Shown here: positions 47,278 to 55,269 of the stretch, piece by piece
Layout of the letters: every line of letters starts with the position of its first letter
Position numbering within the stretch: the stretch's first letter is position 1
From: Crossaster papposus
Taxonomy: Eukaryota > Echinodermata > Asteroidea > Velatida > Solasteridae
Direction: 5' to 3'
DNA: 64,000 bases
Assembly: GCA_037893245.1 (NCBI GenBank)
Contig: JBAIAA010000868.1
Span: 124,001-188,000, forward strand
Position numbers and translations under genes: made by a program
Notes under the pieces: model-generated
What the model saw: the letters and a program-made list of their open reading frames with translations, nothing else
What the model was told of the DNA's origin: nothing
Databases searched by the model: none

Positions 47278-47789
47278 ATACCCCTCAATTACTGAGTGTT
47301 CTAAAGGCCGATAAAATAACGAATCGGCAGTGTGGTGGCGTTTATCCAATAGATAAATTACCGGAAACTGTTGACACTTTCCCTCGCATATACATCGTCA
47401 ATACCGACAAAAGCACACAACCCGGAAGTCATTGGATCGCCTTATATTTCGACGGTGATAAAAGGGCGGAACTGTTTGATTCCTACGGTAACTCCCCGTA
47501 TATGTACGATGAACTTTTAATGCGTTTCATCAACAACAATTGTCTTGGATTCACGTATAACGACATTTGTCTGCAATCTCTCAGCACTACGGTGTGCGGA
47601 CAATATTGTTTGTTTTATGCAATGCATCGTTGTAGGAACGTAGATATGAACAATATTATAAGAATGTTTACGAGGGATACCCATTTTAACGACACACTCG
47701 TACATCACTTTGTAGAATCCCGTTACAATATTTCTATTCCCATATCCGATGTTGAATTTATCGTTAACCAAATTGTAAAAAAGTTTTAA
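47274..47789 (+). CDS. Adenain-like cysteine protease (maturation protease)
   Basis: 171 aa. The C48/adenain catalytic set is in order: His in PGSHWIALYFD, acidic residue in ELFDSYG, Gln upstream in CLQSLSTTVCGQYC, and nucleophilic Cys in the final CGQYC (about residue 108). By family knowledge it cleaves virion precursors during maturation. Its ATG overlaps the capsid stop by 4 bases, implying coupled translation or alternative splicing. Confidence 0.93.
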   Translation: MNTPQLLSVLKADKITNRQCGGVYPIDKLPETVDTFPRIYIVNTDKSTQPGSHWIALYFDGDKRAELFDSYGNSPYMYDELLMRFINNNCLGFTYNDICLQSLSTTVCGQYCLFYAMHRCRNVDMNNIIRMFTRDTHFNDTLVHHFVESRYNISIPISDVEFIVNQIVKKF

Positions 47790-48015
47790 ATGTATACCGT
47801 AGTTGTTTTTATAGGAGTATAAACAAAACAAAACAAAAAAGATAAAAAGAGAGTAGAATACGCAAAGAAAATTAGTTAGTCAAACACTGTATTAAATGTC
47901 TCTATCATTGTCACGTATTTATTTTCTTGTTACATAATACATGTATGCAAATCAATAATAAAAATCAACAATATTAATATTATACAATGAATTTTCGTTT
48001 GTTATTTTGTTTAAG
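47790..48015. terminator. Convergent 3' ends with poly(A) signals on both strands
   Basis: The plus strand carries AATAAA at 47957-47962 after the protease gene. The minus strand carries AATAAA at 47923-47918 after the 258-aa gene. Each signal lies past the other, so the two converging transcripts would overlap at their 3' ends by tens of bases. Confidence 0.6.
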
Positions 48016-48792
48016 TTACAATGATTCCCATACCAGACGTTTTTTAGGTTTCTGCGTAGAAAAGGATGATGTAACCCTCTTTCGTTTTTTACGTTTTGAG
48101 AGTTCCGATGGCAACGTGGGTAAAACCCTTTTTTCGACAGCATCCGGCGTCATCATGTTTTGCTTATAACGCTGCGCTATAGTACGACGTGAAACGTTAC
48201 CCATCCATGTTTCGGGTACATTCATACTCGCTAAGCCACGCAAAAAATGTTGCCAACCGCGAGGGTCATATCCTTTTCTAGCACGTAGTACATCATTAAT
48301 TAAATCAGTAATATTCGATCCCTGAATGACATCTTTGCCATATACAAGTTCTCCATTTTTGTTCCAACTCATAATGTCCGTATTGTTTATCTTATCAATT
48401 AACAGCTTCGCTTTATGTTTGTACGTTTTGGGTACACCGTCAAGAATTTCGGTCGCTGAATTATCTCGCGCTAGTTCGGTCGGTAGTTTTTTTCCCCCGG
48501 TAGTTTCATCAGTAGTATCGTGGGTTTGTTTTCCTTCTGCAGTATTCATAGTTAGTGTGATGGGTTCTTGCTTTCTGGCACGATCGAATTGGAGGTATCT
48601 CTGTAGCGCTTGCTGATACAGAATCACCTTGGTATTATCATCCAAATCGGATCTATCCAAAATATCTCTCATATCCCCTTCCAACGTTTGTACTTTAATC
48701 TCTCCGATGTCTCTTTTCAAAAGTACATTTTGAATGGCTCGCGTTACTTGGTCCGCGGGAGCATTCATCTCAATTTTCTTGGCGTAACGCAT
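48016..48792 (-). CDS. Conserved-type Polinton protein of unknown function (258 aa)
   Basis: 258 aa with three parts: a helical N-terminal third (ILDRSDLDDNTKVILYQQAL), a middle block (TYKHKAKLLIDKINNTDIMS, WNKNGELVYGKDVIQGSNIT, DLINDVLRAR) and a strongly basic C-terminus (KRKKRKR, KPKKR) that looks like a nuclear signal or DNA-binding tail. I associate the middle block with proteins in other invertebrate Polintons, with no known role. Its ATG overlaps the stop of the upstream gene (TAATG). It is probably a DNA-associated virion or replication accessory protein. Confidence 0.7.
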   Translation of the reverse strand: MRYAKKIEMNAPADQVTRAIQNVLLKRDIGEIKVQTLEGDMRDILDRSDLDDNTKVILYQQALQRYLQFDRARKQEPITLTMNTAEGKQTHDTTDETTGGKKLPTELARDNSATEILDGVPKTYKHKAKLLIDKINNTDIMSWNKNGELVYGKDVIQGSNITDLINDVLRARKGYDPRGWQHFLRGLASMNVPETWMGNVSRRTIAQRYKQNMMTPDAVEKRVLPTLPSELSKRKKRKRVTSSFSTQKPKKRLVWESL

Positions 48793-49121
48793 TAGTTCCC
48801 GAGAAAAAGACCCCCTAAAGTGCGAAGGATTGGAGCGAGAAGCGTACCCAAAAATCCACCCTTTTGCACGAGTAGTTCTTTTCGTTTCTTGTGAGACAAT
48901 CTTTTATCAGCCAGTGTTCTTAGGTGTGTCTTGTGGCGCAATAGTTTCTTTCTCTGAGCAGAAGTCAAAGGTACGTGGCCTTTTAAGACATTCATGGCAC
49001 ATTCGCAAATACACGATATCAATTCTTTATCCGCCCCTTTTAATATATCCTTTCTAAGTCGAGGGGTAGATTTGCTCAACACCTGAAGAGTGTTGGCGTT
49101 GCTCCTAAGTCTCTGCGTCAT
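48792..49121 (-). CDS. Small basic protein with hydrophobic glycine-rich tail (109 aa)
   Basis: 109 aa. The middle is lysine/arginine-rich (SAQRKKLLRHKTHLRTLADK) and the end is an amphipathic, glycine-punctuated helix (KGGFLGTLLAPILRTLGGLF). The pattern fits a minor core or membrane-lytic virion protein; no enzyme motif is present. It lies between the ATPase and 258-aa genes and shares one base with the latter (stop/start TAATG). Confidence 0.68.
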   Translation of the reverse strand: MTQRLRSNANTLQVLSKSTPRLRKDILKGADKELISCICECAMNVLKGHVPLTSAQRKKLLRHKTHLRTLADKRLSHKKRKELLVQKGGFLGTLLAPILRTLGGLFLGN

Positions 49122-49160
49122 CGTGGCAAAGTGACGAACAAGTTCGTTTGCAAAGCCCTA

Positions 49161-49802
49161 TTATACTCTCGGTACATACGCGTACTGCGTTTCTCCCTTA
49201 AATATGTTTGTTCTCAGTCTAAATCTCTCGGGAGTGTCTGGTTTAAGATCTATAAATAAATACCCGTAGGGTTCGCTGGTAGCGTCGTAATACGCTTCTG
49301 ACATAAATCGTGTCTGACTAGGATACATTTGTTTGGCTAAATGAGTAATCTGAGATCGATCTCTCGGATTTTTAAAAAGTACGATATAATTACAATTTAA
49401 ACTAATGGTTCTGCTTTCTTTTGACTGATAAAATAAATTTTGTACAATATATATAACTGACAAATTACGATGGTGAGAACCTTTGGTAAATAATTTAGTT
49501 ATTCGTGTATCGTTGCCGCACTCGGTCATGAGATCATCAATAACTATTAAATTTCTGTCTCGCGGGTCGAGGTGCTCGGCCCAATCGTCCGGCAACCCTT
49601 CAACAAAGCGTATACCATGTACGTTATCAGACAATTTCTGGAAAAGCGGCTGATATTCTCCATAACACCACAAAATTTTCCCAGGTGTGTCCAAAATGAC
49701 ATCTTGTTTTTGTTCGAGTAATTTCTTTACAAACTCGGATTTCCCACTTCCTGAAGGTCCGGCAATGATACACGTGAATGGATGTTTTAGCTTGGCCGCC
49801 AT
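49161..49802 (-). CDS. FtsK/HerA-type DNA-packaging ATPase
   Basis: 213 aa from the ATG at 49802. Walker A GPSGSGKS (about residues 15-22), Walker B NLIVIDDLM (about 85-92), followed by TKGSHHRNLSVIYIVQNLF, which matches the A32-like packaging ATPases of Polintons and large DNA viruses. By family knowledge it pumps the genome into preformed capsids. The frame is intact. It sits on the minus strand between the PolB/membrane-protein genes and the basic core proteins. Confidence 0.95.
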   Translation of the reverse strand: MAAKLKHPFTCIIAGPSGSGKSEFVKKLLEQKQDVILDTPGKILWCYGEYQPLFQKLSDNVHGIRFVEGLPDDWAEHLDPRDRNLIVIDDLMTECGNDTRITKLFTKGSHHRNLSVIYIVQNLFYQSKESRTISLNCNYIVLFKNPRDRSQITHLAKQMYPSQTRFMSEAYYDATSEPYGYLFIDLKPDTPERFRLRTNIFKGETQYAYVPRV

Positions 49803-49837
49803 CAAATCATCTGAATAGTCTGTACAATATCATGCAA

Positions 49838-50047
49838 TTATATAAACCTAAAAGAGCTCTGTGATTGGTTACTCGGTCGACTATTATCTGAAAGGAATAG
49901 GGTCAACAGACTATTGATCTGCTCCTCCTGGACCACGGTATTTCTAAATACGATCGATAGAACAGTCGATATAATAATAATTATAATCAATACTAGTTTA
50001 AGTACGCGCTTGTTTCTTTCATCTCGTACACGCGATGCATCGTCCAT
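49838..50047 (-). CDS. Small single-pass membrane protein (69 aa)
   Basis: Starts at ATG 50047, 14 bp after the PolB stop codon. A short charged N-terminus (MDDASRVRDERNKRV) is followed by one hydrophobic helix (LKLVLIIIIIISTVLSIVF) and a polar C-terminus. No family recognised. Position and size recall small membrane proteins in other DNA viruses, but the role is unknown. Confidence 0.55.
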   Translation of the reverse strand: MDDASRVRDERNKRVLKLVLIIIIIISTVLSIVFRNTVVQEEQINSLLTLFLSDNSRPSNQSQSSFRFI

Positions 50048-50060
50048 GGTAGCTCTGACC

Positions 50061-53000
50061 TTAATGACTCGGTGGAGCCAACGCACCGTGTTTATAACCA
50101 TACGGTAACGTATTAAAATTATCTACAATCACCCTCTTGCTGTACACCACGCGATAATCTTTTGTACTCGATTTGGTCAATATTTCTTTTGTCTTGCCAT
50201 TTCGCACGATCTTATGGGGGTCCGATATCACGATTTTTTCGGGACCGACCCGTTTTACCATATCGACCACCGAATCAAAATTGATTTGCTGGGAATTCCT
50301 AAAGTTTAAGGTGAATCCCCTGACCTTACAACATGTCTTACCCGTGTCTAATCGATACGCGTAATTCTTGGGCCCGCCCGATACGAAGGTCTCTATGTAT
50401 TTACCGTCTTTAGGACTTATCTCGTTCGTCAAATCGCCGAGAAAATCACCCAGAGGAGGTCTGTACTGTCCCGGTTTGTCCACGTATATTACGCTGTCGG
50501 TGTCGTAATACAATACAGATTCCTGCAGTTTTTCGAGTACGCCGTACAGTTTGAGGCGGGCATGCGCAGTTGTAAACGCGGCAATGACTACGTTCGTTCT
50601 GGGGTTCGGGTCCACAAACTCTTCTTCCGATTCATACCGAACTTCCACAATCTCGTGGTTGATGAAATTAATATCGTGCACCACTTTATCATCGGCGAGC
50701 AAAATTTCATACAACTTCGCGGGATCACTGAGTACTTCCACTTTGGGCATATTTATTCTCTGACCAAACTTTCCCCAGAACGAATTGAGCATTAGTTTAG
50801 CGAGGGCTCTTAGACCGGGGTTTTTCTCTATCTTTGAGGCGTCTAACCGAATCCCTTCCTGTTGAAAATATTGATCGATATATTTCGCCCTATCGGCTTC
50901 GGTTTTTACCCAGCTCGGCCATCCGGAAGCTTCGACTTTCAGTTTTAAGAAAGTGTTGATGTAGTCGGTGAATAAACCCCCCGATTGAGTCTGCGTGTCG
51001 TATTGTTCCCTTTGATCAAAATGCCAAACAACGTCAATGTCAACCACTTTGTATCCCAGTTCTATGGCCTTTTCAATTTCAATGGATACCCACGTGCCTC
51101 GCAGCGTTCTTTCGGCATCTGTATGCTGACAGAGGGTCTGTTGCAGAGATTCTACACAAGTGCGACAGAGCGGAAAAGTCAATTTACCGCCCGAACGATA
51201 GGGTAGTAATGGATGGTACAGGGTGGACGGCGGTAACACGCGACATTTAACGAGACCGTAGTATTCCGACACGTCTTTAAAGTTCTCCGTCACAATTTGG
51301 GGGTGGTACATCGGATAAGAACAGTACTTGTTCGTGTAGGGATACAGCGAACAAAAATCAACGTATTCGATGGTTTCTTCTCCGGACGTTTGATGGAATA
51401 AACGAGTAGCATTGGTACGCCCCCCATAGAATGCATCCCTAGGATTCAATGTTGCGCGGGGTCCGGTAATTACTTCATCTTGCAGCGCGCGTTTCATATC
51501 TTCGTCTAAATCTTTGACTATGGCCCCCCACTCGCATTCCCACATCTCAACAAATTTGGTACACGATGATTGGAGGAACGTTTTCCTTTCTTGCGTACGC
51601 GTGTACAATTCTGACATCGGTGTCATCAACTTATTATTCACGGTCTTCCTGTTGGGATAACACGAGACGCATCCGTGAAAGTAACACCCGTTGAATGAAT
51701 AAATGATTTGATTTTCCGCGTCATAGCCGTCCACCTTGTATTTTCCGATCTGTTTTTCTCCTTTGTTTCGCGCGTGTCGAATATACGTACCCTGCGTTAA
51801 GTGAACGTAATGGAACCATTGTAACGCGACCTTAGATTGCTGTTCCTTGCAGTCGTAACCGTTAGGGGGCAATACAGCGATGGTATCAGCGCACAGAAAA
51901 TTTCTTCGGTACACTAAATTACACGCAGAGGCGATCGTAACGCAACTTTCAAAGGGGTCTACGCCAGCATCACCCTTCCCTTTCGACGTGACTTTCTTGA
52001 ACAAGGTTCGAAACTGAAGGCAGCAACGACTCAGAATTTCGACGTCGCTTACGCAGTATTTCAGTAATTCGTCTTGCAACACGAAATGATTCCCCTTTTG
52101 CGTCTCGTACCAACTGTTAAATTCCCCTCTCTTTTCGGAACTCATACCGTCCGGATCGTAATATTTCATATCCGGAATTGGGCCTTCGTACTCTTGATTT
52201 TGTTTCGTGTTCCAGAAATGAGGAAAAAATCCTTTGTGTAGTTCTTTCTGACCGAATGCGTGCGGTAACTTACTCAGTGCCATGGGCAAAAAATTCATGG
52301 AATCGATAATTTTGCGTTTGTACTTTGGCAGCATGATGGCTTGTATCTTACACCCCGTATATATGATCTCGGGTATGATTGCATTATCGTACAGGTAACG
52401 GAGGAGGAAATAACCGTCGTACGCTTTCAAATTGTGCGCCAGCGCGGTTGAATTTGACGTATCTTTGGAACCGAATAACCAATCACAGAACTCTTCCTTA
52501 CATTTGTCACCTTTGAATACTTTCTGACGAGACGCCGAACAATGTTCACACGATATGTACATCGGGTCGTCTTCTGACCTTTCAGCACACAATTTACATA
52601 CTACCCGAGCAACGCATAAGTTTGGTTCGTGAACACCGTTATCCTGAGTACATTCGAAGTCAAAGAACACGTATTTAGCAACGTCTTGTTTTTTCTTTCC
52701 CCTCTTATTCCCATCAAGATCTTCGTCGTCATCATCACCATCATACTGATCCCAGTCACCCTCGCCCCCCTCGTCCCCTTCGTCACTATTCCCCCTGTCG
52801 TCATTGGTTCGCTTTGTGCGATCTTTTCTCGTGTTTTCCACGGGCTTAATAAAGCATTCGTGATCGATCGACCCCATTTCTTTGCATACGGTACAATACC
52901 TACGAGTACAATCGTGTTCTCCGTATTTACCCTTCATCTCGGTGTTCACGAAACAATCGCAGCGTGTACATCTATAATACATTTGACAGACTGTCTTTTC

Positions 53001-54458
53001 CTTGATCCGTTTGTTCTTATGATTTTCAAAACATCTTCTATCCTTAAAATTACGGTTACATTCTGAACAGTGCACCCACGTAGTTATTTCGCCCGACTTA
53101 CAGCCGGGAGAAAAGCACAGTTTACAGTCGTCAAAACATCTCGTGTGTCTCTCTTTCGAATTGTACCCCGTTTGACACGTGTCGCAAAAGTAACCCCTAT
53201 TTAAAAATCCCTTCATCGATGTAATCAGATCGTAGTGATTATCGTGAAAATACAGATAAATCGTGTACCGTCGGACGGGTCCTTTGAAAATGGCTGCATT
53301 GAAATGATCGGCCGATAAAACCACGATACGATAATCGGGTAGGACATCCTGAAATTTCTGTATCTCTTCGAGACCGCACTGGCCTTCTTTTACGACCGCT
53401 TTAGCGTGCAAATCTCTAGCAAGATATTCTTGCTCTTTGCGACCTATTTTAATCTGCTTTAATTGTGGATGGTTCTCTTTGATAGCTATCCCGGTGACTA
53501 TTGCTCTGGCGCAGCACAGTTCCGTCTTGATATCTTTAATCTGAATGACCGACGTCTTATCTCGTAACATGTCGTGAATTTTTACCACGCCGTGATTTTT
53601 CTTGTTAGTCTTTCCCCCCTGCGGCAACCGCATATGCACAAAATGGATGTCAACCCTGTCGTCCAATCGAAGGTGTTGATACGACTGCAATACTTGTTCG
53701 ATACGAGCCATAAATCTCTCTACAGTTAATTCGTCTACTCGTAAAAAGGGCAGAGCGATTGGGAAATTCAAATAACTAGACTGAAACACCAACCTTACTC
53801 TGTCTTCACCGGGGAGACCATCCGTTAATCCTTCTAAAAGGCTCTCAAATATAGAACCCAGGCGTGGTATAAATTCCCGTAATGATAAGTGCTCCAAGTC
53901 CCTGAACTGAACTCTATAATCATACATCTTAGCTTGATATTTCTTCACAAATCTCTCATTGACTTCTACAATGTTGTAAAAATCTTGCGGTCTCTCCACG
54001 CGAATCCTCTTTCTCCGCGGCTGATTTGTCTCGTCCTCCTCGTCCGGTTGTTCTTCATCACCCATCCGAACTTCTTGTGAATCTTCCTCAAAGCCTGCCC
54101 ACGGATCACCATCATCATCCGAGTCGCTGTCGTCGTTACCGTTCCCGTGTTGATACGGCACGTCTTCTTCTTCATCCTGGTTGTTCCGTAAAGTCAGACG
54201 ACCCACCGCCCCGTCCTCTTGAAAATCTTCCTCAAATCCTGCCCACAGATCATCATCATTACCCGGGTCGCCGTCGTCGTTACCGTGCCCGTGTTCATGC
54301 GGCACGCTTTCTTCTTCATCCTGGCTGCTCCGTAAAGTTAACTCGTACAGCCTATTCAGAGCATATGCCGTTTGATCATCGTTGAGTTCAATATTATCCA
54401 AAATGATACCGAGTTCTTCATAGGTTTGACAATTTTGTATTTCTCTGTAGATATCCAT
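50061..54458 (-). CDS. Protein-primed family B DNA polymerase (Polinton PolB)
   Basis: 1465 aa. Exonuclease motifs: ExoI FFDFECTQ (about 599), ExoII NLKAYDG (about 676), ExoIII YCVSDVEIL (about 802). Polymerase motifs: A DFCSLYP (about 1033), B NSFWGKFGQR (about 1225), C YYDTDS (about 1317). All catalytic acids are present. Upstream is a cysteine-rich segment (about 425-525: CDTC, CKLC, CSEC, CTRC, CTVC) suggesting several zinc sites. The first 135 residues hold two diverged copies of an acidic unit with DPWAGFEED-type endings. By family knowledge it replicates the linear element from its ends using a protein primer. The upstream region carries the repeated subterminal motif. Confidence 0.97.
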   Translation of the reverse strand: MDIYREIQNCQTYEELGIILDNIELNDDQTAYALNRLYELTLRSSQDEEESVPHEHGHGNDDGDPGNDDDLWAGFEEDFQEDGAVGRLTLRNNQDEEEDVPYQHGNGNDDSDSDDDGDPWAGFEEDSQEVRMGDEEQPDEEDETNQPRRKRIRVERPQDFYNIVEVNERFVKKYQAKMYDYRVQFRDLEHLSLREFIPRLGSIFESLLEGLTDGLPGEDRVRLVFQSSYLNFPIALPFLRVDELTVERFMARIEQVLQSYQHLRLDDRVDIHFVHMRLPQGGKTNKKNHGVVKIHDMLRDKTSVIQIKDIKTELCCARAIVTGIAIKENHPQLKQIKIGRKEQEYLARDLHAKAVVKEGQCGLEEIQKFQDVLPDYRIVVLSADHFNAAIFKGPVRRYTIYLYFHDNHYDLITSMKGFLNRGYFCDTCQTGYNSKERHTRCFDDCKLCFSPGCKSGEITTWVHCSECNRNFKDRRCFENHKNKRIKEKTVCQMYYRCTRCDCFVNTEMKGKYGEHDCTRRYCTVCKEMGSIDHECFIKPVENTRKDRTKRTNDDRGNSDEGDEGGEGDWDQYDGDDDDEDLDGNKRGKKKQDVAKYVFFDFECTQDNGVHEPNLCVARVVCKLCAERSEDDPMYISCEHCSASRQKVFKGDKCKEEFCDWLFGSKDTSNSTALAHNLKAYDGYFLLRYLYDNAIIPEIIYTGCKIQAIMLPKYKRKIIDSMNFLPMALSKLPHAFGQKELHKGFFPHFWNTKQNQEYEGPIPDMKYYDPDGMSSEKRGEFNSWYETQKGNHFVLQDELLKYCVSDVEILSRCCLQFRTLFKKVTSKGKGDAGVDPFESCVTIASACNLVYRRNFLCADTIAVLPPNGYDCKEQQSKVALQWFHYVHLTQGTYIRHARNKGEKQIGKYKVDGYDAENQIIYSFNGCYFHGCVSCYPNRKTVNNKLMTPMSELYTRTQERKTFLQSSCTKFVEMWECEWGAIVKDLDEDMKRALQDEVITGPRATLNPRDAFYGGRTNATRLFHQTSGEETIEYVDFCSLYPYTNKYCSYPMYHPQIVTENFKDVSEYYGLVKCRVLPPSTLYHPLLPYRSGGKLTFPLCRTCVESLQQTLCQHTDAERTLRGTWVSIEIEKAIELGYKVVDIDVVWHFDQREQYDTQTQSGGLFTDYINTFLKLKVEASGWPSWVKTEADRAKYIDQYFQQEGIRLDASKIEKNPGLRALAKLMLNSFWGKFGQRINMPKVEVLSDPAKLYEILLADDKVVHDINFINHEIVEVRYESEEEFVDPNPRTNVVIAAFTTAHARLKLYGVLEKLQESVLYYDTDSVIYVDKPGQYRPPLGDFLGDLTNEISPKDGKYIETFVSGGPKNYAYRLDTGKTCCKVRGFTLNFRNSQQINFDSVVDMVKRVGPEKIVISDPHKIVRNGKTKEILTKSSTKDYRVVYSKRVIVDNFNTLPYGYKHGALAPPSH

Positions 54459-54813
54459 GTTTATTATTAATCGGCTGGCTCGGTGTTACGCAGTACGTGC
54501 TGCATCTCTAAACGAGTTCGTAAAAGTGATTTGTAGACGGTCAATTTCGTGGGTTGTTTTATTCACGTACGAATACAATTCACTCACAACACTTAAAATA
54601 GAAAGTGACAACATCGCTAAAAATACATTTCCTACGTAAATACTTCAATAGGCTATGACCACACTTGCGAAACACAGAAGTTAAAAATAGAACGTGACAA
54701 CATCCCTAAAAATACATTTCCTACGCAAACACTTCAATCAGCTCCAACCTCCACAATCTGCACCGTCCACACTTCCTGGATGTACTGGCCATGTGTACTT
54801 CCCGGATGACATG
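54459..54813 (-). promoter_or_regulatory. PolB upstream region with tandem repeats
   Basis: A unit of about 90 bp is repeated at about 54595-54665 and 54685-54745 (AGAA(A/C)GTGACAACATC, then CTAAAAATACATTTCCTACG). It includes the reverse form of the motif found upstream of the Death-domain gene. Several CCGGATGTACTT/CTTCCCGGATG blocks adjoin the inverted repeat. A promoter role is inferred. Confidence 0.45.
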
Positions 54814-55263
54814 CACTTCCCGGATGTACTCCCCGTATGTACACTAAGGATTATAAACCACCCCCACTGATTGCGCGGTATTGCACCATGACTCGCAATT
54901 AATTCATAACTAAGGTCAAAGTGTGCCAGAAATGTTTATAGTTGTCCCATACATTATACAGTATTTCCTGTACAACGGGTCAAACTGTACTCAATTTTTT
55001 TTAACCCTGTATTATCATCCTATTATTATTATTATTCATTTCCATACCAAAAGGTTAAACTGTACTCTATTTTTAACCCTATAACATCATCCTCTATTCA
55101 TTTTCATACCAAAAAGGTCAAACTGTACTCAATTTTTAATCCTATACTATTACATATTCATATCATAATTATACATATTCATATCATAATTATACATATT
55201 CATATGACCTTTATCATATTTCTCCAAAGGTCAAACTGTACCAGGAAGTCCCCCTACACTACT
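54814..55263 (-). repeat. Polinton right terminal inverted repeat
   Basis: 450 bp, the inverted partner of 39716-40164. Hand alignment shows one extra base in an A/T run and about two substitutions. The inner border is where both arms diverge after CATCCGGGAAGTG. Confidence 0.95.
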
Positions 55264-55269
55264 CCTCTG
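55264..55269. repeat. Target-site duplication, right (CCTCTG)
   Basis: Partner of 39710-39715, abutting the terminal ACT of the right inverted repeat. Confidence 0.92.

Larger units (their letters stand above)
39716..55263. mobile_element. Complete Maverick/Polinton (virus-like DNA transposon), 15.5 kb
   Basis: Bounded by long terminal inverted repeats that begin AGTAGTGTAGGGGGACTTCC, and by a 6-bp target duplication CCTCTG (39710-39715 and 55264-55269), the size typical of Polintons. It encodes the full hallmark set: protein-primed PolB, retrovirus-type integrase, FtsK/HerA packaging ATPase, adenain-like protease, double jelly-roll major capsid candidate and penton candidate, plus accessory genes. 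Core frames are open. By established work, Polintons with capsid genes are regarded as probable viruses (adintovirus-like in animals). The two repeats differ by only about two substitutions and one 1-bp indel by hand comparison, indicating a recent insertion. Confidence 0.97.

Noticed and set aside
52629-53066. 145-aa plus-strand frame
   Set aside because: Antisense shadow of the PolB cysteine-rich and acidic regions; no family resemblance.
54026-54385. 119-aa plus-strand frame
   Set aside because: Antisense of the duplicated acidic repeats of PolB.
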